Assembly: GCF_025847205.1 (NCBI RefSeq)
Contig: NZ_JAOYTH010000001.1
Span: 310,001 to 374,000, forward strand
Length of the DNA stretch: 64,000 nucleotides
From: Pararhizobium sp. YC-54
Lineage (GTDB): Bacteria; Pseudomonadota; Alphaproteobacteria; Rhizobiales; Rhizobiaceae
Reading direction: 5' to 3'
Shown piece after piece: positions 9,487 to 19,158 of this stretch (position 1 is its first letter; each line of letters starts with the position of its first letter). A program made the translations under genes and the position numbers. The notes under the pieces are model-generated. The model had not been told where the DNA came from. It did no database searches and worked only from the letters and a program-made list of their open reading frames with translations.

Positions 9487-11022
9487 TCAGGCCTTGCCGG
9501 CGATCAGCATGAAGGCCGGGATATCGTCGCCGAAGCCGACCGGCGTCGGGCCGTCGTCCTGGTCGCGGCGATAGCGATTGCGGCGATCGCGGTTGTCGTC
9601 ATTGGCAGGATACGGCTGAGGAGCAGGGCGGTTGCTGTGTCGGCCGGCGTTCTGCGGTTTCGTTTCTGCCTTGCGTTCTGATCTCACAGGTTCTGCCTTT
9701 GCTACTACCGGTTCGAGGGGGGCTGCTGCGACTGCCGGACTATCGTCTGATTTGATGTCCGATTTGTGACTGTGGACCGGACGGGGAGCGTGATCACGAT
9801 CCCTCTCGTTGCGCCGGCCACCGCGCTTGCCGTCCCGGCCGCCGCGCTCGGACTTGCCATTGTCGTGGCTTTCCATTGGCGCGGGCAGGGCGGAGAGGTC
9901 GCCGTTCAGCCATTCGATCTTCTTGTCGATCAGCTTTTCGATGGCATCGGCAAATTTTGTGTCGCGCTTGGAAACCAGCGTGAAGGCTGCTCCGGAACGG
10001 CCGGCACGGCCGGTGCGGCCGATGCGGTGGACATAGTCTTCCGCGTGGATCGGCACATCGAAGTTGAACACATGGCTCACATCCGGAATATCGAGACCGC
10101 GGGCTGCGACGTCGGATGCGACGAGCAGCTGGATCTGGCCATCCTTGAAGCTCGCAAGCATCTTGGTGCGCGAGCTCTGGTCCATGTCGCCGTGCAGGGC
10201 GCCGACGGAAAAACCGTGGCGGCTGAGCGAGCGGAACAGGTCGGCGACATCGAGCTTGCGGTTGCAGAAGATGATGGCGTTCTTGAGCTCTTCCTGTTTC
10301 TGGATAAGATCGCGCAGAACGGCGCGCTTCTCGTAATCCTTGCTGTGGGTGGCAACCAGGCGCTGTGTCACGGTCGTTGCCGTGGAAGAACGAACCGATA
10401 CTTCGACGCGCTCAGGGTTCTGCAGGAACCGGTCGGCAAGCTTCTGGATTTCCGGCGGCATGGTGGCCGAGAAAAACAGGGTCTGGCGTGTGAACGGGAT
10501 CAGTTTGGCGATGCGTTCGATATCGGGGATGAAGCCCATGTCGAGCATGCGGTCGGCTTCGTCGATGACGAGAATTTCAACGCCGGTCATCAAAAGCTTG
10601 CCGCGTTCGCAATGGTCAAGCAGGCGGCCGGGCGTGCAGATCAGCACGTCGGCGCCACGCTCAAGCTTGCGGTCCTGCTCATCGAAGGAGACGCCGCCGA
10701 TGAGAAGCGCGATGTTGAGCTTGTGGTTCTTGCCGTATTTTTCAAAGTTTTCGGCAACCTGGGCTGCCAGTTCGCGCGTCGGCTCGAGAATGAGCGTGCG
10801 CGGCATGCGGGCGCGGGCGCGGCCCTTTTCCAGCAGCGTCAGCATCGGCAGCACGAAGGATGCGGTCTTGCCGGTTCCCGTCTGGGCGATGCCCAGAATA
10901 TCACGCCGCTGCAGGGCTGGCGGAATGGCGCCTGCCTGGATCGGTGTCGGAATGGAGTAACCCGCGTCAGTCACTGCGGAAAGAACTTTTTGGCTCAGGC
11001 CAAGGTCTGAAAAAGTGGTCAA
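9487..11022 (-). CDS. rhlE: DEAD-box RNA helicase RhlE
   Basis: A 511-residue ATP-dependent RNA helicase. Motifs in order: AQTGTGKT (46-53), PTRELAAQ, TPGRLLDH, DEAD in VIDEADRMLDMGF, SAT in FFSATMPPE, and HRIGRTGRAGR. The C-terminal 130 residues are Arg/Lys/Asn-rich with patches such as RDGKRGGRRNERDRD, typical of the RNA-binding tail of RhlE-type helicases involved in ribosome assembly and cold adaptation. The start is a TTG giving the family N-terminus TTFSDLGLSQKVL; no ATG or good ribosome site lies just upstream. A long leader region precedes it. Confidence 0.9.
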   Translation of the reverse strand: MTTFSDLGLSQKVLSAVTDAGYSIPTPIQAGAIPPALQRRDILGIAQTGTGKTASFVLPMLTLLEKGRARARMPRTLILEPTRELAAQVAENFEKYGKNHKLNIALLIGGVSFDEQDRKLERGADVLICTPGRLLDHCERGKLLMTGVEILVIDEADRMLDMGFIPDIERIAKLIPFTRQTLFFSATMPPEIQKLADRFLQNPERVEVSVRSSTATTVTQRLVATHSKDYEKRAVLRDLIQKQEELKNAIIFCNRKLDVADLFRSLSRHGFSVGALHGDMDQSSRTKMLASFKDGQIQLLVASDVAARGLDIPDVSHVFNFDVPIHAEDYVHRIGRTGRAGRSGAAFTLVSKRDTKFADAIEKLIDKKIEWLNGDLSALPAPMESHDNGKSERGGRDGKRGGRRNERDRDHAPRPVHSHKSDIKSDDSPAVAAAPLEPVVAKAEPVRSERKAETKPQNAGRHSNRPAPQPYPANDDNRDRRNRYRRDQDDGPTPVGFGDDIPAFMLIAGKA

Positions 11023-11092
11023 AGGGAAATCTGTTTCCGTTCCGGTTCGGTCGAACTCTGGTCAATCGGCGCATGCATTAACTGCCGTCGCA

Positions 11093-11215
11093 GGGGCTCT
11101 TAGTCCCATAGGCAAACAAAGTCAAGAAAACCGGAGGTTTGATAGGAGAAAGAGTCAATAATAGACTGCCGGCAACAGGATAGCGGCAATTTGCACCTGC
11201 CGGGCCAAGAGCCCC
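11093..11215 (-). other. gene-free leader between M23 gene and rhlE with long-range inverted repeat
   Basis: GGGGCTCTT at 11093-11101 pairs with AAGAGCCCC at 11207-11215, nine perfect bases around a 105-base interior that itself contains GCCGG-type partial pairings. On the minus strand this lies between rhlE's promoter-proximal side and the end of the M23 gene's neighbourhood, upstream of the rhlE start. It could be a structured RNA leader or chance; no coding potential was seen. Confidence 0.25.
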
Positions 11216-11231
11216 GTCATGTCTGCCAAGT

Positions 11232-12551
11232 TCAGTTGATGTAGTGGCTGAGCTTGATGCCTGCCGTCAGGAACCGCATCGGATCGACCGCCTCGCCATT
11301 CAGGCGGACTTCGTAATGCAGGTGCGGTCCGGTCGAACGGCCGGTGCTGCCGGAGCGGGCAATGGCCTCTCCGGTGGTGATCGTGTCGCCGACATTGACC
11401 AGAATGGCCGACAGGTGAGCGTAACGGGTGGTGATGCCGTTGCCATGATCGATTTCGACCATGTTGCCATAACCGCCAGTCCTGCTGGCGGTGATCACGG
11501 TGCCGGGTGCTGTCGCCAGGATCCGTGTTCCGGTCGGTGCGCGAAAATCGATGCCGGCATGCAGCGCCAGCCGGCCAAGGAACGGATCGAGGCGGTTGCC
11601 GAAGCTGCTGGTAATGTCGCTGGCCGGCGAGGGATTGTTGAACGGCAGCTTCCTGGCCTGACTGCGAACACTTTCGAGCCGGGCAAGTGCTGTGTCTAGC
11701 CCAACCAGAGATCTGTCGAAGGCCCCGGTCGTTTCAGGCTCGACAAACGGGCCGCCAATGGCATCGTCATCTCCCGTGACAGCCGCAGTTTCCGCGGCCA
11801 CCGTTTCATCAGCGGCCACCTTTACGCCGGTACGTGCAAGGATGGTCATGATGGCGTCGGTGGCTTGCGAAGCACCCGCCGTCAGGTTTTCGATACGGGC
11901 TTTCTGCTCCTGCTCGATATCCTTCAACGACAATGTCACCTTCGAAAACAACCGGTCGGCCCGGTCGGACATGGCCTCCTGCCCGGTTGAAACCGATTGC
12001 GGCGCATAGGCGAGCGCCATCTTCTGCTGCGGCTGCCTGCCGCCTATGCCCATCAACCGTTCGATGGCTTTGAGACCGCCACTGGCGTCGGCGCGCTTTT
12101 CAGTGGCCTGCGGTACTGTCTGCGGCGGCTGAACGTCCTCTTCGTCGATGCCGGATTCTTCTGCGCGGTCGAGCAGCGAGCCGAGTTTGCCGTGGCGCGA
12201 CGACAGCGCCATTTGCTGCTGAAGCAGCTTTTCGACCTTGTCTTCGACCACTTGCTGATCAAGAAGCTGACGGCTGGTGACGCGATCGACCTGCGCGCGC
12301 AACGCGGCGATCCGGTCTTCATATTCGTGCTGCATGCGCGCCTGGCGGGCCATCGTGCCACCGATCAGGTCGTCGCGCAACACCAGATAGGAGGTCGCAG
12401 CAAGATAGCCAATCGAAAAAACAGAAACAAAACAAGCCGATAGCGCCGCCATCCAGGGCTGAAAGGTCATGTGGCGAATTTTGTCGCCGCTTGCCAGAAT
12501 GATGATGTGCTTTTGTGCGCGCTTGCCGAAAACCCGGCTTTCCGTAGACAC
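11232..12551 (-). CDS. membrane-anchored M23 (LytM) metallopeptidase
   Basis: A 439-residue periplasmic peptidase held by one N-terminal membrane segment (about 30-55, WMAALSACFVSVFSIGYLA), then a coiled coil (ARMQHEYEDRIAALRAQVDR onward) and a C-terminal M23 domain. The zinc and catalytic residues are present: HAGIDFRAP supplies His and Asp, and GPHLHYEVR the HxH pair, so the enzyme should cleave peptidoglycan cross-bridges. It resembles RgsM-type growth peptidases of rhizobia, but I cannot tell orthology. GTG at 12551 with a GGGGGTGA site upstream was chosen; TTG at 12554 is adjacent. Confidence 0.87.
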   Translation of the reverse strand: MSTESRVFGKRAQKHIIILASGDKIRHMTFQPWMAALSACFVSVFSIGYLAATSYLVLRDDLIGGTMARQARMQHEYEDRIAALRAQVDRVTSRQLLDQQVVEDKVEKLLQQQMALSSRHGKLGSLLDRAEESGIDEEDVQPPQTVPQATEKRADASGGLKAIERLMGIGGRQPQQKMALAYAPQSVSTGQEAMSDRADRLFSKVTLSLKDIEQEQKARIENLTAGASQATDAIMTILARTGVKVAADETVAAETAAVTGDDDAIGGPFVEPETTGAFDRSLVGLDTALARLESVRSQARKLPFNNPSPASDITSSFGNRLDPFLGRLALHAGIDFRAPTGTRILATAPGTVITASRTGGYGNMVEIDHGNGITTRYAHLSAILVNVGDTITTGEAIARSGSTGRSTGPHLHYEVRLNGEAVDPMRFLTAGIKLSHYIN

Positions 12552-12652
12552 CAACTCACCCCCAACGCGTGCGATTCTGCCCGTCCCGATGGGTTTGATT
12601 AGACACTGTTAAGGTTAACAAAGCCTTGCAGCGCACGTGCTGACGCTGCCCG

Positions 12653-13480
12653 TCAGGTATTCACAGAGGCTGTCATCGAGCGATAGAACGATGGCGTCAG
12701 ACCGGCTTCGGCACGGGCGATATCGTTGAACGGGGCTTTCAGGGGTCCACGAAAATTGGCCCTGACCAAGGCTTGGAACGCCGCCGCCGGATCCTTCTTC
12801 TGGCGCGCGCAGAGAAAGCGGAACCATTTGGCGCCGACGGCGACATGGCCTTTCTCGTCCTCGTAGATCACGTCGAGCACGGCAGCGCTCTCAAAGTCGC
12901 CGGCCTCGCGCATCTTCGCCTGCAGGGCAGGTGTCACGTCGAGACCGCGCGCTTCGAGAATCAGCGGCACCACCGCCAGCCGTGCCGTCAGGTCGTTGCG
13001 CGTATCGTGGGCTGCCTGCCAGAGGCCGTCATGGGCGGGCAGGTCGCCATAGTCCGCACCAAGCTGGCGCAGGCGGTCGCGCACCATGCGGAAATGCTTG
13101 GCCTCCTCGAAAGCCACCTTCATCCAGCCATCGAAGAACGAGTTCGGAACGGGCTCCGTTGCAAACCGGGCGACGATATCGAGCGCCAGATCAACGGCGT
13201 TGAGTTCGATATGGGCGATGGCGTGCAAAAGCGCGATCCGGCCCTTGTCGGTCGTCAGGGCCCGCTTCGGCATCTGCCTTGGCGGAATGAGTTCCGGCTT
13301 TTCCGGCCGTCCTGGACGATCGGGCACCGGCGCGTCGAGCGGCGAGCGCAGCGACAGGGTTCGTGCCGTCCAGCGGCGTGCCGTTTCCTGGGCAAGCAGC
13401 GTCTTGATATCGAGATCGACCGCACGGATTGCGCGGACGGCCCCGTCGCGAAGGCTGTGGATGGCCGGAATGCTTGTCAT
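12653..13480 (-). CDS. DUF455 ferritin-like protein
   Basis: A 275-residue protein of the DUF455 family, helical ferritin-like proteins related in fold to MiaE. Candidate di-metal ligands are seen in HAIAHIELNAVDLALD, FEEAKHFRMVRDRL, LEARGLDVTP and DEKGHVAVGAKWF, each with the Glu/His spacing expected of ferritin-like helices. Function is unknown. The ATG at 13480 is taken as start; a GTG two codons upstream (13486) overlaps the bcp stop as GTGA and could be used, implying coupling to bcp. Confidence 0.87.
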   Translation of the reverse strand: MTSIPAIHSLRDGAVRAIRAVDLDIKTLLAQETARRWTARTLSLRSPLDAPVPDRPGRPEKPELIPPRQMPKRALTTDKGRIALLHAIAHIELNAVDLALDIVARFATEPVPNSFFDGWMKVAFEEAKHFRMVRDRLRQLGADYGDLPAHDGLWQAAHDTRNDLTARLAVVPLILEARGLDVTPALQAKMREAGDFESAAVLDVIYEDEKGHVAVGAKWFRFLCARQKKDPAAAFQALVRANFRGPLKAPFNDIARAEAGLTPSFYRSMTASVNT

Positions 13481-13482
13481 GG

Positions 13483-13965
13483 TCACGCAGGTCCGCCCGC
13501 AAGGCTTTTGGCTGCGGCCAGTACCTCTTCGGCATGACCGGCGACCTTCACCTTTGGCCAGATGCGCCGGATCACGCCATCTGGTCCGATGAGCAGCGTT
13601 GTCCGCTCGACCCCCATATACTTGTGGCCATACATGCTTTTTTCGACCCAGACACCGTAGCTGTTCAAGACCGTCAGATCCTCGTTTGAGGCGAGAATGA
13701 CCGAAAGGTCGTATTTCTTGGCAAACTTGTCATGTCGCTTCACCGAATCGGGCGACATGCCGAGGACCACCGCGCCGGCAGTGGAAAACTCACTCAAAAG
13801 CCCGCTAAAGGCGATCGATTCGGTGGTGCAGCTGCTGGTGTTATCCTTCGGGTAGAAGAAAAGCACGACGGACTTTCCCTTGAAATCCGACAGCGAGACG
13901 ATGCCGCCACCGTCGCGGGGCAGGGTGAAATCCGGTGCAATCATGCCTTCGGTGACGTTCGCCAT
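13483..13965 (-). CDS. bcp: peroxiredoxin, Bcp-like, single cysteine
   Basis: A 160-residue thiol peroxidase of the BCP/PrxQ group: GMIAPDFTLP at the N-terminus, VVLFFYPKDNTSSCTTES with the peroxidatic Cys46, then GMSPDSVKRHDKFAKKY. The usual resolving Cys five residues on is Ile51, and no other Cys exists in the protein, so it must act as a 1-Cys enzyme needing an external thiol. The ATG at 13965 (MANVTEG) gives the usual family length; in-frame sequence above it is not protein-like. It precedes and nearly overlaps the DUF455 gene. Confidence 0.88.
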   Translation of the reverse strand: MANVTEGMIAPDFTLPRDGGGIVSLSDFKGKSVVLFFYPKDNTSSCTTESIAFSGLLSEFSTAGAVVLGMSPDSVKRHDKFAKKYDLSVILASNEDLTVLNSYGVWVEKSMYGHKYMGVERTTLLIGPDGVIRRIWPKVKVAGHAEEVLAAAKSLAGGPA

Positions 13966-14205
13966 GGTTATTCCTTTATTCTGGGGCATGTGCCGCAAAG
14001 TTTGTCGCAACAGCCATATCCAATCTGAACCCGGCCAGTCCAGCGCCGGTCGGAAAGAGCGATGTGTCGCGCACAAGGAAGATGGTGGAACGGTAGACAT
14101 CGTTTGCCCCGCAGTCTTTCTTTAAATACTGTGCAACACATACAAACGCCCGTGGATGCTTCGTCGCACCGCTTGGATTTTTGGCGACAACATGAGTTAA
14201 ATCAA

Positions 14206-14220
14206 TCACGTATGACGTGA
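14206..14220. promoter_or_regulatory. 15-base palindrome upstream of the AsmA-like gene
   Basis: TCACGT-ATG-ACGTGA is a perfect inverted repeat with 6-base arms, 108 bases before the AsmA-like start in the divergent region between that gene and bcp. Its form suits a dimeric regulator, but I do not recognise the factor. Confidence 0.3.
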
Positions 14221-14327
14221 GTATGGTATCATGGGCACGGTCGCTGCTGGATGCCGCGAGGCGAAGTCGCAGCAGATGGGAAAATACCGCATGATTCGTT
14301 TCACACTTCCGGAGGTCACCGGCGCTG

Positions 14328-17300
14328 ATGAATGAAATCCGCGGCGAAAAAGTATCGTTTCGCAAGGAAGACATTGTTGTTCTGCATTCCCTGCCTTCGG
14401 CGCAGGCCCATGATCCGTGTATCGTTGACGCACCGAACAAGCGCGGCATCGCCCATCTCGTCTTCACCGCAACCGCTGTCATTGTCTCTATTGTCCTTCT
14501 CCTTGGCGCAGCACTTGTGGCGGCCATTGAAGGCGGGTTTCTTGACGGGCCACTGAATGCGCGGGCGCAGACGGCGCTCAACGCGGCGATCGGCAGCGGC
14601 TATCATGCCGAGGTCGGCAGCACCGTGTTGCGCGTGACCTCGAACGGTGCACTTGCACTGAAGGCGCAGGACGTGACGCTGGTGGAAAATGCCTCCAACA
14701 AGCGCCTGGTCGGTACTGATTCCGTCTTCATCGAGCTCAATCCATTGGCCTTGATGACCGGCCGGATCGCCGTTTCGCGGCTTGAGGCCGAGGGGGCGAC
14801 GCTCGACCCGTCACTGTTGCCGCAGGGCAAGCCGATCGATCTGACCGCCATTCGCGTCGCCGACGTTGCCGGAGGGCTGGAGGTCGTGTTCGACCAGATT
14901 GACAGCATTTCGCAGCTGATCGGCCGCAGCAATACCGAAGCCGTCCGCATCGCGGACCTGCGATTGTCCTTTGCCGGTCCTCGCCAGCGCATCGTCCCTG
15001 TCGTGGTGGAAACTCTGGATTTCAAGCGTACAGCCGATGGCTCGATGCAGATCGACGGTGCTTTCTTGATCGACGGACAATCGTCACAACTGCATCTTCG
15101 CGCCGACCTGCAGAACGGACGTATCACGACCCTTAACGGTGCCGCCGCCGGATTGCCGCTCTCGGCTTTCCTGCATCGCAATCAGACCGCGACGGAACTT
15201 GCCTTCGGGATCAGGAGCAGCGCCGATCTGACCATCAAGGCGACGCGCGCCGCCGAGAACATAACACCAACACTGCAAGTGAACGCCCGCTCCAACGACG
15301 GCGTATTCGATGCGGGAGGGTTTTCGTCAGATCTCAAATCTTCCGAACTCAAGGTCAGCTATGATTTTGCCCGCAACCGGATCGAAATTCTGCCATCGAT
15401 GGTGCGCGTTGGCCGGTCAACCTTCCCCTTTACCGGCGCGATAGCCGATCTTGATCCGGCGGTGCTTGACGGCAAGAAGGGCTTTTCGGTCGATCTTCTG
15501 CTGCAAGCCGCCAGTTCGTCGCCGGTAGACGTGTCCGAGGCACCGCTGATATTCGACGCCAAGGCCCAGGGGCGCTATTTTTCGGAAAGCCACCAACTGG
15601 TGTTCGACGAGCTGACGGTCGCGAGCGGGCTGGGCACGGCCGCCGGTTCGTTGTCGATGACCTTCGGGGAAACCTCGCCGCAGATCAGCTTTGCCCTTTT
15701 GACCAGCAAGATACAGTCCGCTGCCGTGAAACAGCTCTGGCCCTGGTGGGTCGGCAAGACGGCGCGGCGCTGGGTGATCAACAATATCTTCGGCGGCACG
15801 GTGACGGATGGCAAAATCGAAGTCTTCCTGCCGATGGGACGCATCACGCGCACCGTCGGTCCCATCGATCTGAATGCCGAGGAATTGAGCGTTCAATTCA
15901 ACATCGCCGATACGCGGGTTAACCTGGCCGGCGACATCCCGCCATTGCGCGATGCTGCCGGCGCGTTCAAGCTGAAGGGCGAGAGCCTGGATGTGGAGAT
16001 CGAACGCGGAACGGCCTATTTCCCGTCCGGGCGCTCTGCCACGGTGAATGGCGGTGACTTCGTCATCCCCAATACCTACGAAAAGCCGCTGATTGCCGAA
16101 ATGAGACTCGATGTCGTGGGGCAGGCGGACGCAATCGCCGAGCTTGTCAGCTACAGGCCAATCCTTGCGCTGCAGCGCACCCCCTTCAAGCCGGAGGATT
16201 TTTCTGGCGAGATGACGGCCGAGGTCGGCGCGCGGTTCGGGCTGATCACCGCCCAGAAACCGCCGCCGCCGCAATGGCAGGCCCAGATGCTGCTGAACGG
16301 CGTGACCGTCAACAAACCTTTTGCCGGTCGTGATATCTCCGACATCAAGGGCACGCTGCGGATCGATCCGACACAGGCCGTGCTGGAGGCCAAGGCCGAT
16401 ATCGATGGTGGAGAGATGGATATTTCCCTCGTTGAGCCCGTCGGAGCAGCCAGCACGGTTAAACGCAAGCGAGAGATTTCCGGGACACTCAATGACGGCG
16501 AGCTTGCCAAGCTCGCCCCGGGGCTTGCCGGCATCATCAGCGGACCTGTCGCGCTGGATATCCTGATCAATGACAACGACCAGCACAGGGTTTCGGCTGA
16601 TCTTAGCAATGCGTCGCTTTCGCTCCCATGGATCGGCTGGTCAAAGGGCGCAGGAATCAGCGCCAAGGCGACCTTTTCGGCATCCACCACCGACGGCGTC
16701 ACGCAGATCGATGATCTGAAGCTGAACGGCGATGGTTTCGGCGCCAAGGGTGCACTTGTGCTCGACAAGGCAGGTTTGAATTCGGGAGAGTTTTCCTCGG
16801 TGCAACTGTCCAAGGGCGATAGTTATGCCGTCAATATCAAGCGCCAGAAGAGCGGTTTCGCCGTCAGCGTCAATGGCTCGTCCGCCGATATGCGGCCGGT
16901 CATCGAAAGCCTGCGCAACGGGTCAGGCGATGATGGTGGAAACGGCAAGCGGATCGCCATTAATGCCAACCTCCAGCAGGTGACCGGCTTCCACTCCGAG
17001 ACATTGTCCAATGTCAATCTGAGCTACGCGGCAAGGGGCAAGCAGATCGATGCCGTCGACCTGACGGCGGTAACCGACAGCGGTCAGGCCGTGGTTGCCA
17101 AATTGACGAAAAACGGCGCCGACAACACGCTGGAATTGACCAGCGGTGACGCCGGCTCGCTGGCGCGGTTTGCCAATATCTACAGCAATATGCGCGGCGG
17201 CCTGCTCAATCTGAAACTGCGCGATCGCGGTGGCAGTTCCTGGCGCGGCAATATCGACATCCGCAAATTTTCTCTCGTCGACGAGAAAAGGCTGCAATCG

Positions 17301-17720
17301 ATCGTCTCGACGCCGACGGGCGCCGATGGGCGAAGCCTGAACCAGGCGGTGAAAAAGGACATCAATGTCAGCTCGGCCCGTTTCGAGCGTGGTTTCGCCA
17401 ATGTCATGCTCGACAACGGGTCGATCGCGGTCGAAGGCGGGGTCGTGCGCGGTACCGATGTCGGTGCGACGTTCCAGGGAACGGTGCGCGACCAGAACGG
17501 CAATATGGACATGACCGGCACGTTCATGCCGGCCTACGGGCTCAACCGTCTGTTCGGCGAACTGCCGATCATCGGCGTTCTTCTCGGCAATGGCCGCGAC
17601 CGCGGGCTGCTCGGGATCACCTTCAAGCTGGTCGGCCCGTTTGCCAAGCCGAACCTGACGATCAACCCGCTGTCGATCATCGCACCCGGCGTGTTCCGCA
17701 GTATCTTCGAATTCCAATAA
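14328..17720 (+). CDS. AsmA-like/DUF3971 inner-membrane protein
   Basis: A very large (1130 residues) protein with a short cytoplasmic N-terminus, one membrane segment at about 42-66 (AHLVFTATAVIVSIVLLLGA) and a long periplasmic, beta-rich repetitive remainder. The C-terminus has the AsmA/YhdP features FELPIIGVLLGNG-like GELPIIGVLLGNGRDRGLLG and FAKPNLTINPLSIIAPG. YhdP, TamB and AsmA relatives are thought to carry phospholipids between membranes; assignment to that process here is by family. A GGAGG lies 12 bases before the ATG, a longer gap than usual. It ends at a strong terminator. Confidence 0.85.
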   Translation: MNEIRGEKVSFRKEDIVVLHSLPSAQAHDPCIVDAPNKRGIAHLVFTATAVIVSIVLLLGAALVAAIEGGFLDGPLNARAQTALNAAIGSGYHAEVGSTVLRVTSNGALALKAQDVTLVENASNKRLVGTDSVFIELNPLALMTGRIAVSRLEAEGATLDPSLLPQGKPIDLTAIRVADVAGGLEVVFDQIDSISQLIGRSNTEAVRIADLRLSFAGPRQRIVPVVVETLDFKRTADGSMQIDGAFLIDGQSSQLHLRADLQNGRITTLNGAAAGLPLSAFLHRNQTATELAFGIRSSADLTIKATRAAENITPTLQVNARSNDGVFDAGGFSSDLKSSELKVSYDFARNRIEILPSMVRVGRSTFPFTGAIADLDPAVLDGKKGFSVDLLLQAASSSPVDVSEAPLIFDAKAQGRYFSESHQLVFDELTVASGLGTAAGSLSMTFGETSPQISFALLTSKIQSAAVKQLWPWWVGKTARRWVINNIFGGTVTDGKIEVFLPMGRITRTVGPIDLNAEELSVQFNIADTRVNLAGDIPPLRDAAGAFKLKGESLDVEIERGTAYFPSGRSATVNGGDFVIPNTYEKPLIAEMRLDVVGQADAIAELVSYRPILALQRTPFKPEDFSGEMTAEVGARFGLITAQKPPPPQWQAQMLLNGVTVNKPFAGRDISDIKGTLRIDPTQAVLEAKADIDGGEMDISLVEPVGAASTVKRKREISGTLNDGELAKLAPGLAGIISGPVALDILINDNDQHRVSADLSNASLSLPWIGWSKGAGISAKATFSASTTDGVTQIDDLKLNGDGFGAKGALVLDKAGLNSGEFSSVQLSKGDSYAVNIKRQKSGFAVSVNGSSADMRPVIESLRNGSGDDGGNGKRIAINANLQQVTGFHSETLSNVNLSYAARGKQIDAVDLTAVTDSGQAVVAKLTKNGADNTLELTSGDAGSLARFANIYSNMRGGLLNLKLRDRGGSSWRGNIDIRKFSLVDEKRLQSIVSTPTGADGRSLNQAVKKDINVSSARFERGFANVMLDNGSIAVEGGVVRGTDVGATFQGTVRDQNGNMDMTGTFMPAYGLNRLFGELPIIGVLLGNGRDRGLLGITFKLVGPFAKPNLTINPLSIIAPGVFRSIFEFQ

Positions 17721-17749
17721 AAAACCGGCGGGGTCGCCGCCGGTTTTTT
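17719..17749. terminator. bidirectional rho-independent terminator
   Basis: CCGGCGG (17725-17731) pairs with CCGCCGG (17737-17743) around a 5-base loop, flanked by a run of six A on the left and six T on the right. It can end both the AsmA-like transcript and the convergent tyrS transcript. Confidence 0.92.
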
Positions 17750-17774
17750 GGGTGCTGCTCAAGAGGCTGGCTGA

Positions 17775-19028
17775 TCAGGCCGGCCGCACGAGAATGTGTT
17801 TTTTCTTGCCGAGCGACAGCTTGATGAGGCCGTCCGCCGTGACATCGCCGGTGCCGATCACCTGGCGATCGTCGCTGATCGCCTTGTCGTTGACGCGAAC
17901 CGCACCATCCTTCAGGAATTGCCGGACTTTGCCATTGGATTCCGCCAGTCCGGCACGCACGAACAAGGCGAGAATACCGATGCCTGCTTCAAGCTCTGCC
18001 GCCGGCACATCGATGGACGGCAGGTTTTCTGCAATTGCGCCTTCCTCGAAGGTCTTGCGAGCGGTTTCTGCTGCTTCGTCCGCAGCGGCACGGCCATGCA
18101 GGATGGCGGTAACCTCGGTTGCAAGGATCTTCTTGACCTCGTTCAGCTCTGCGCCGCCGATTGCCGACAGGCGGCTAATTTCCGCCATGGGCAGCGTTGT
18201 AAAGAGCTTCAGGAACCGGCCGACATCGGCATCCTCGGTATTGCGCCAATATTGCCAGAAATCATAAACGGACAGGAGATCGGCATTGAGCCAGATCGCG
18301 CCCGAAGCCGATTTTCCCATTTTCGCGCCGGAAGAGGTGGTGAGCAGCGGCGACGTCAGCGCGTAGAGTTGCGGCGTCCCCATGCGGTGACCCAGATCGA
18401 TGCCGTTGATGATGTTGCCCCACTGGTCGGAGCCGCCCATCTGCAGCCGGCAGTCATAACGCTTGGCCAGCTCGACAAAATCGTAGGCCTGCAGAATCAT
18501 GTAGTTGAATTCAAGGAAAGACAGCGACTGTTCGCGATCCAGCCGGGTCTTGACGCTGTCGAAGGCCAGCATGCGGTTGACTGAGAAATGGCGGCCGACG
18601 TCACGCAGGAATTCGAGGTAGTTGAGCGGCCGCAGCCATTCGGCGTTGTTGATCATCCGTGCGCCGCTCGGGCCATCGCCGTAGTTCAGGTAGTTGGCAA
18701 AGACGTGCTTCAGCGATGCGATATTGTCCTCGATCATATCGACCGTCATCAGCTTTCGCGCCTCTTCCTTGAAGGACGGATCGCCGACCATGCCGGTGCC
18801 GCCGCCCATCAGCGAGATCGGCCGGTGGCCGGTCGCCTGCAGCCAATGCAGCATCATGATCTGGGTCAGGTGCCCGACATGAAGGCTCGATGCGGTCGGA
18901 TCATAGCCGATATAGGCCGTCACGGTTTCCTTGTTGAAGAGCGCATCCAGTCCGGCATTGTCGGACGTCTGGTGGATGAAGCCACGTTCGTGGAGGGTAT
19001 GAAGGAAATCGGACTTGAACTCGGACAT
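17775..19028 (-). CDS. tyrS: tyrosyl-tRNA synthetase
   Basis: A 417-residue class I aminoacyl-tRNA synthetase that charges tRNA-Tyr. The HIGH-like motif is LHVGHL (His50-His53), tyrosine-pocket residues lie in YDPTASSLH and [12 protein letters not shown], the KMSKS loop is KMGKS, and a C-terminal S4-like RNA-binding domain is present ([16 protein letters not shown]). Length and architecture match the TyrRS type of E. coli. The start at 19028 (MSEFKSDFL) removes a 64-codon in-frame extension that overlaps the divergent anmK gene and is not protein-like. Confidence 0.96.
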   Translation of the reverse strand: MSEFKSDFLHTLHERGFIHQTSDNAGLDALFNKETVTAYIGYDPTASSLHVGHLTQIMMLHWLQATGHRPISLMGGGTGMVGDPSFKEEARKLMTVDMIEDNIASLKHVFANYLNYGDGPSGARMINNAEWLRPLNYLEFLRDVGRHFSVNRMLAFDSVKTRLDREQSLSFLEFNYMILQAYDFVELAKRYDCRLQMGGSDQWGNIINGIDLGHRMGTPQLYALTSPLLTTSSGAKMGKSASGAIWLNADLLSVYDFWQYWRNTEDADVGRFLKLFTTLPMAEISRLSAIGGAELNEVKKILATEVTAILHGRAAADEAAETARKTFEEGAIAENLPSIDVPAAELEAGIGILALFVRAGLAESNGKVRQFLKDGAVRVNDKAISDDRQVIGTGDVTADGLIKLSLGKKKHILVRPA

Positions 19029-19158
19029 GACCTGTCTCTTTCGGTGGGCTGTTTGGATCAGGAATGAATGCTTGCTGGATATTTGCGCGGCGTTTAGCAC
19101 TGTTTGGTGAAAAGTGCACCTGTTTGCGTTGGAATGTTTATGGGGAGTTGAAGTCGGC

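Noticed and set aside
13976..14581. 201-codon minus-strand frame over the bcp/AsmA gap
   Set aside because: It overlaps the start of the AsmA-like gene in antisense and lacks protein-like features.
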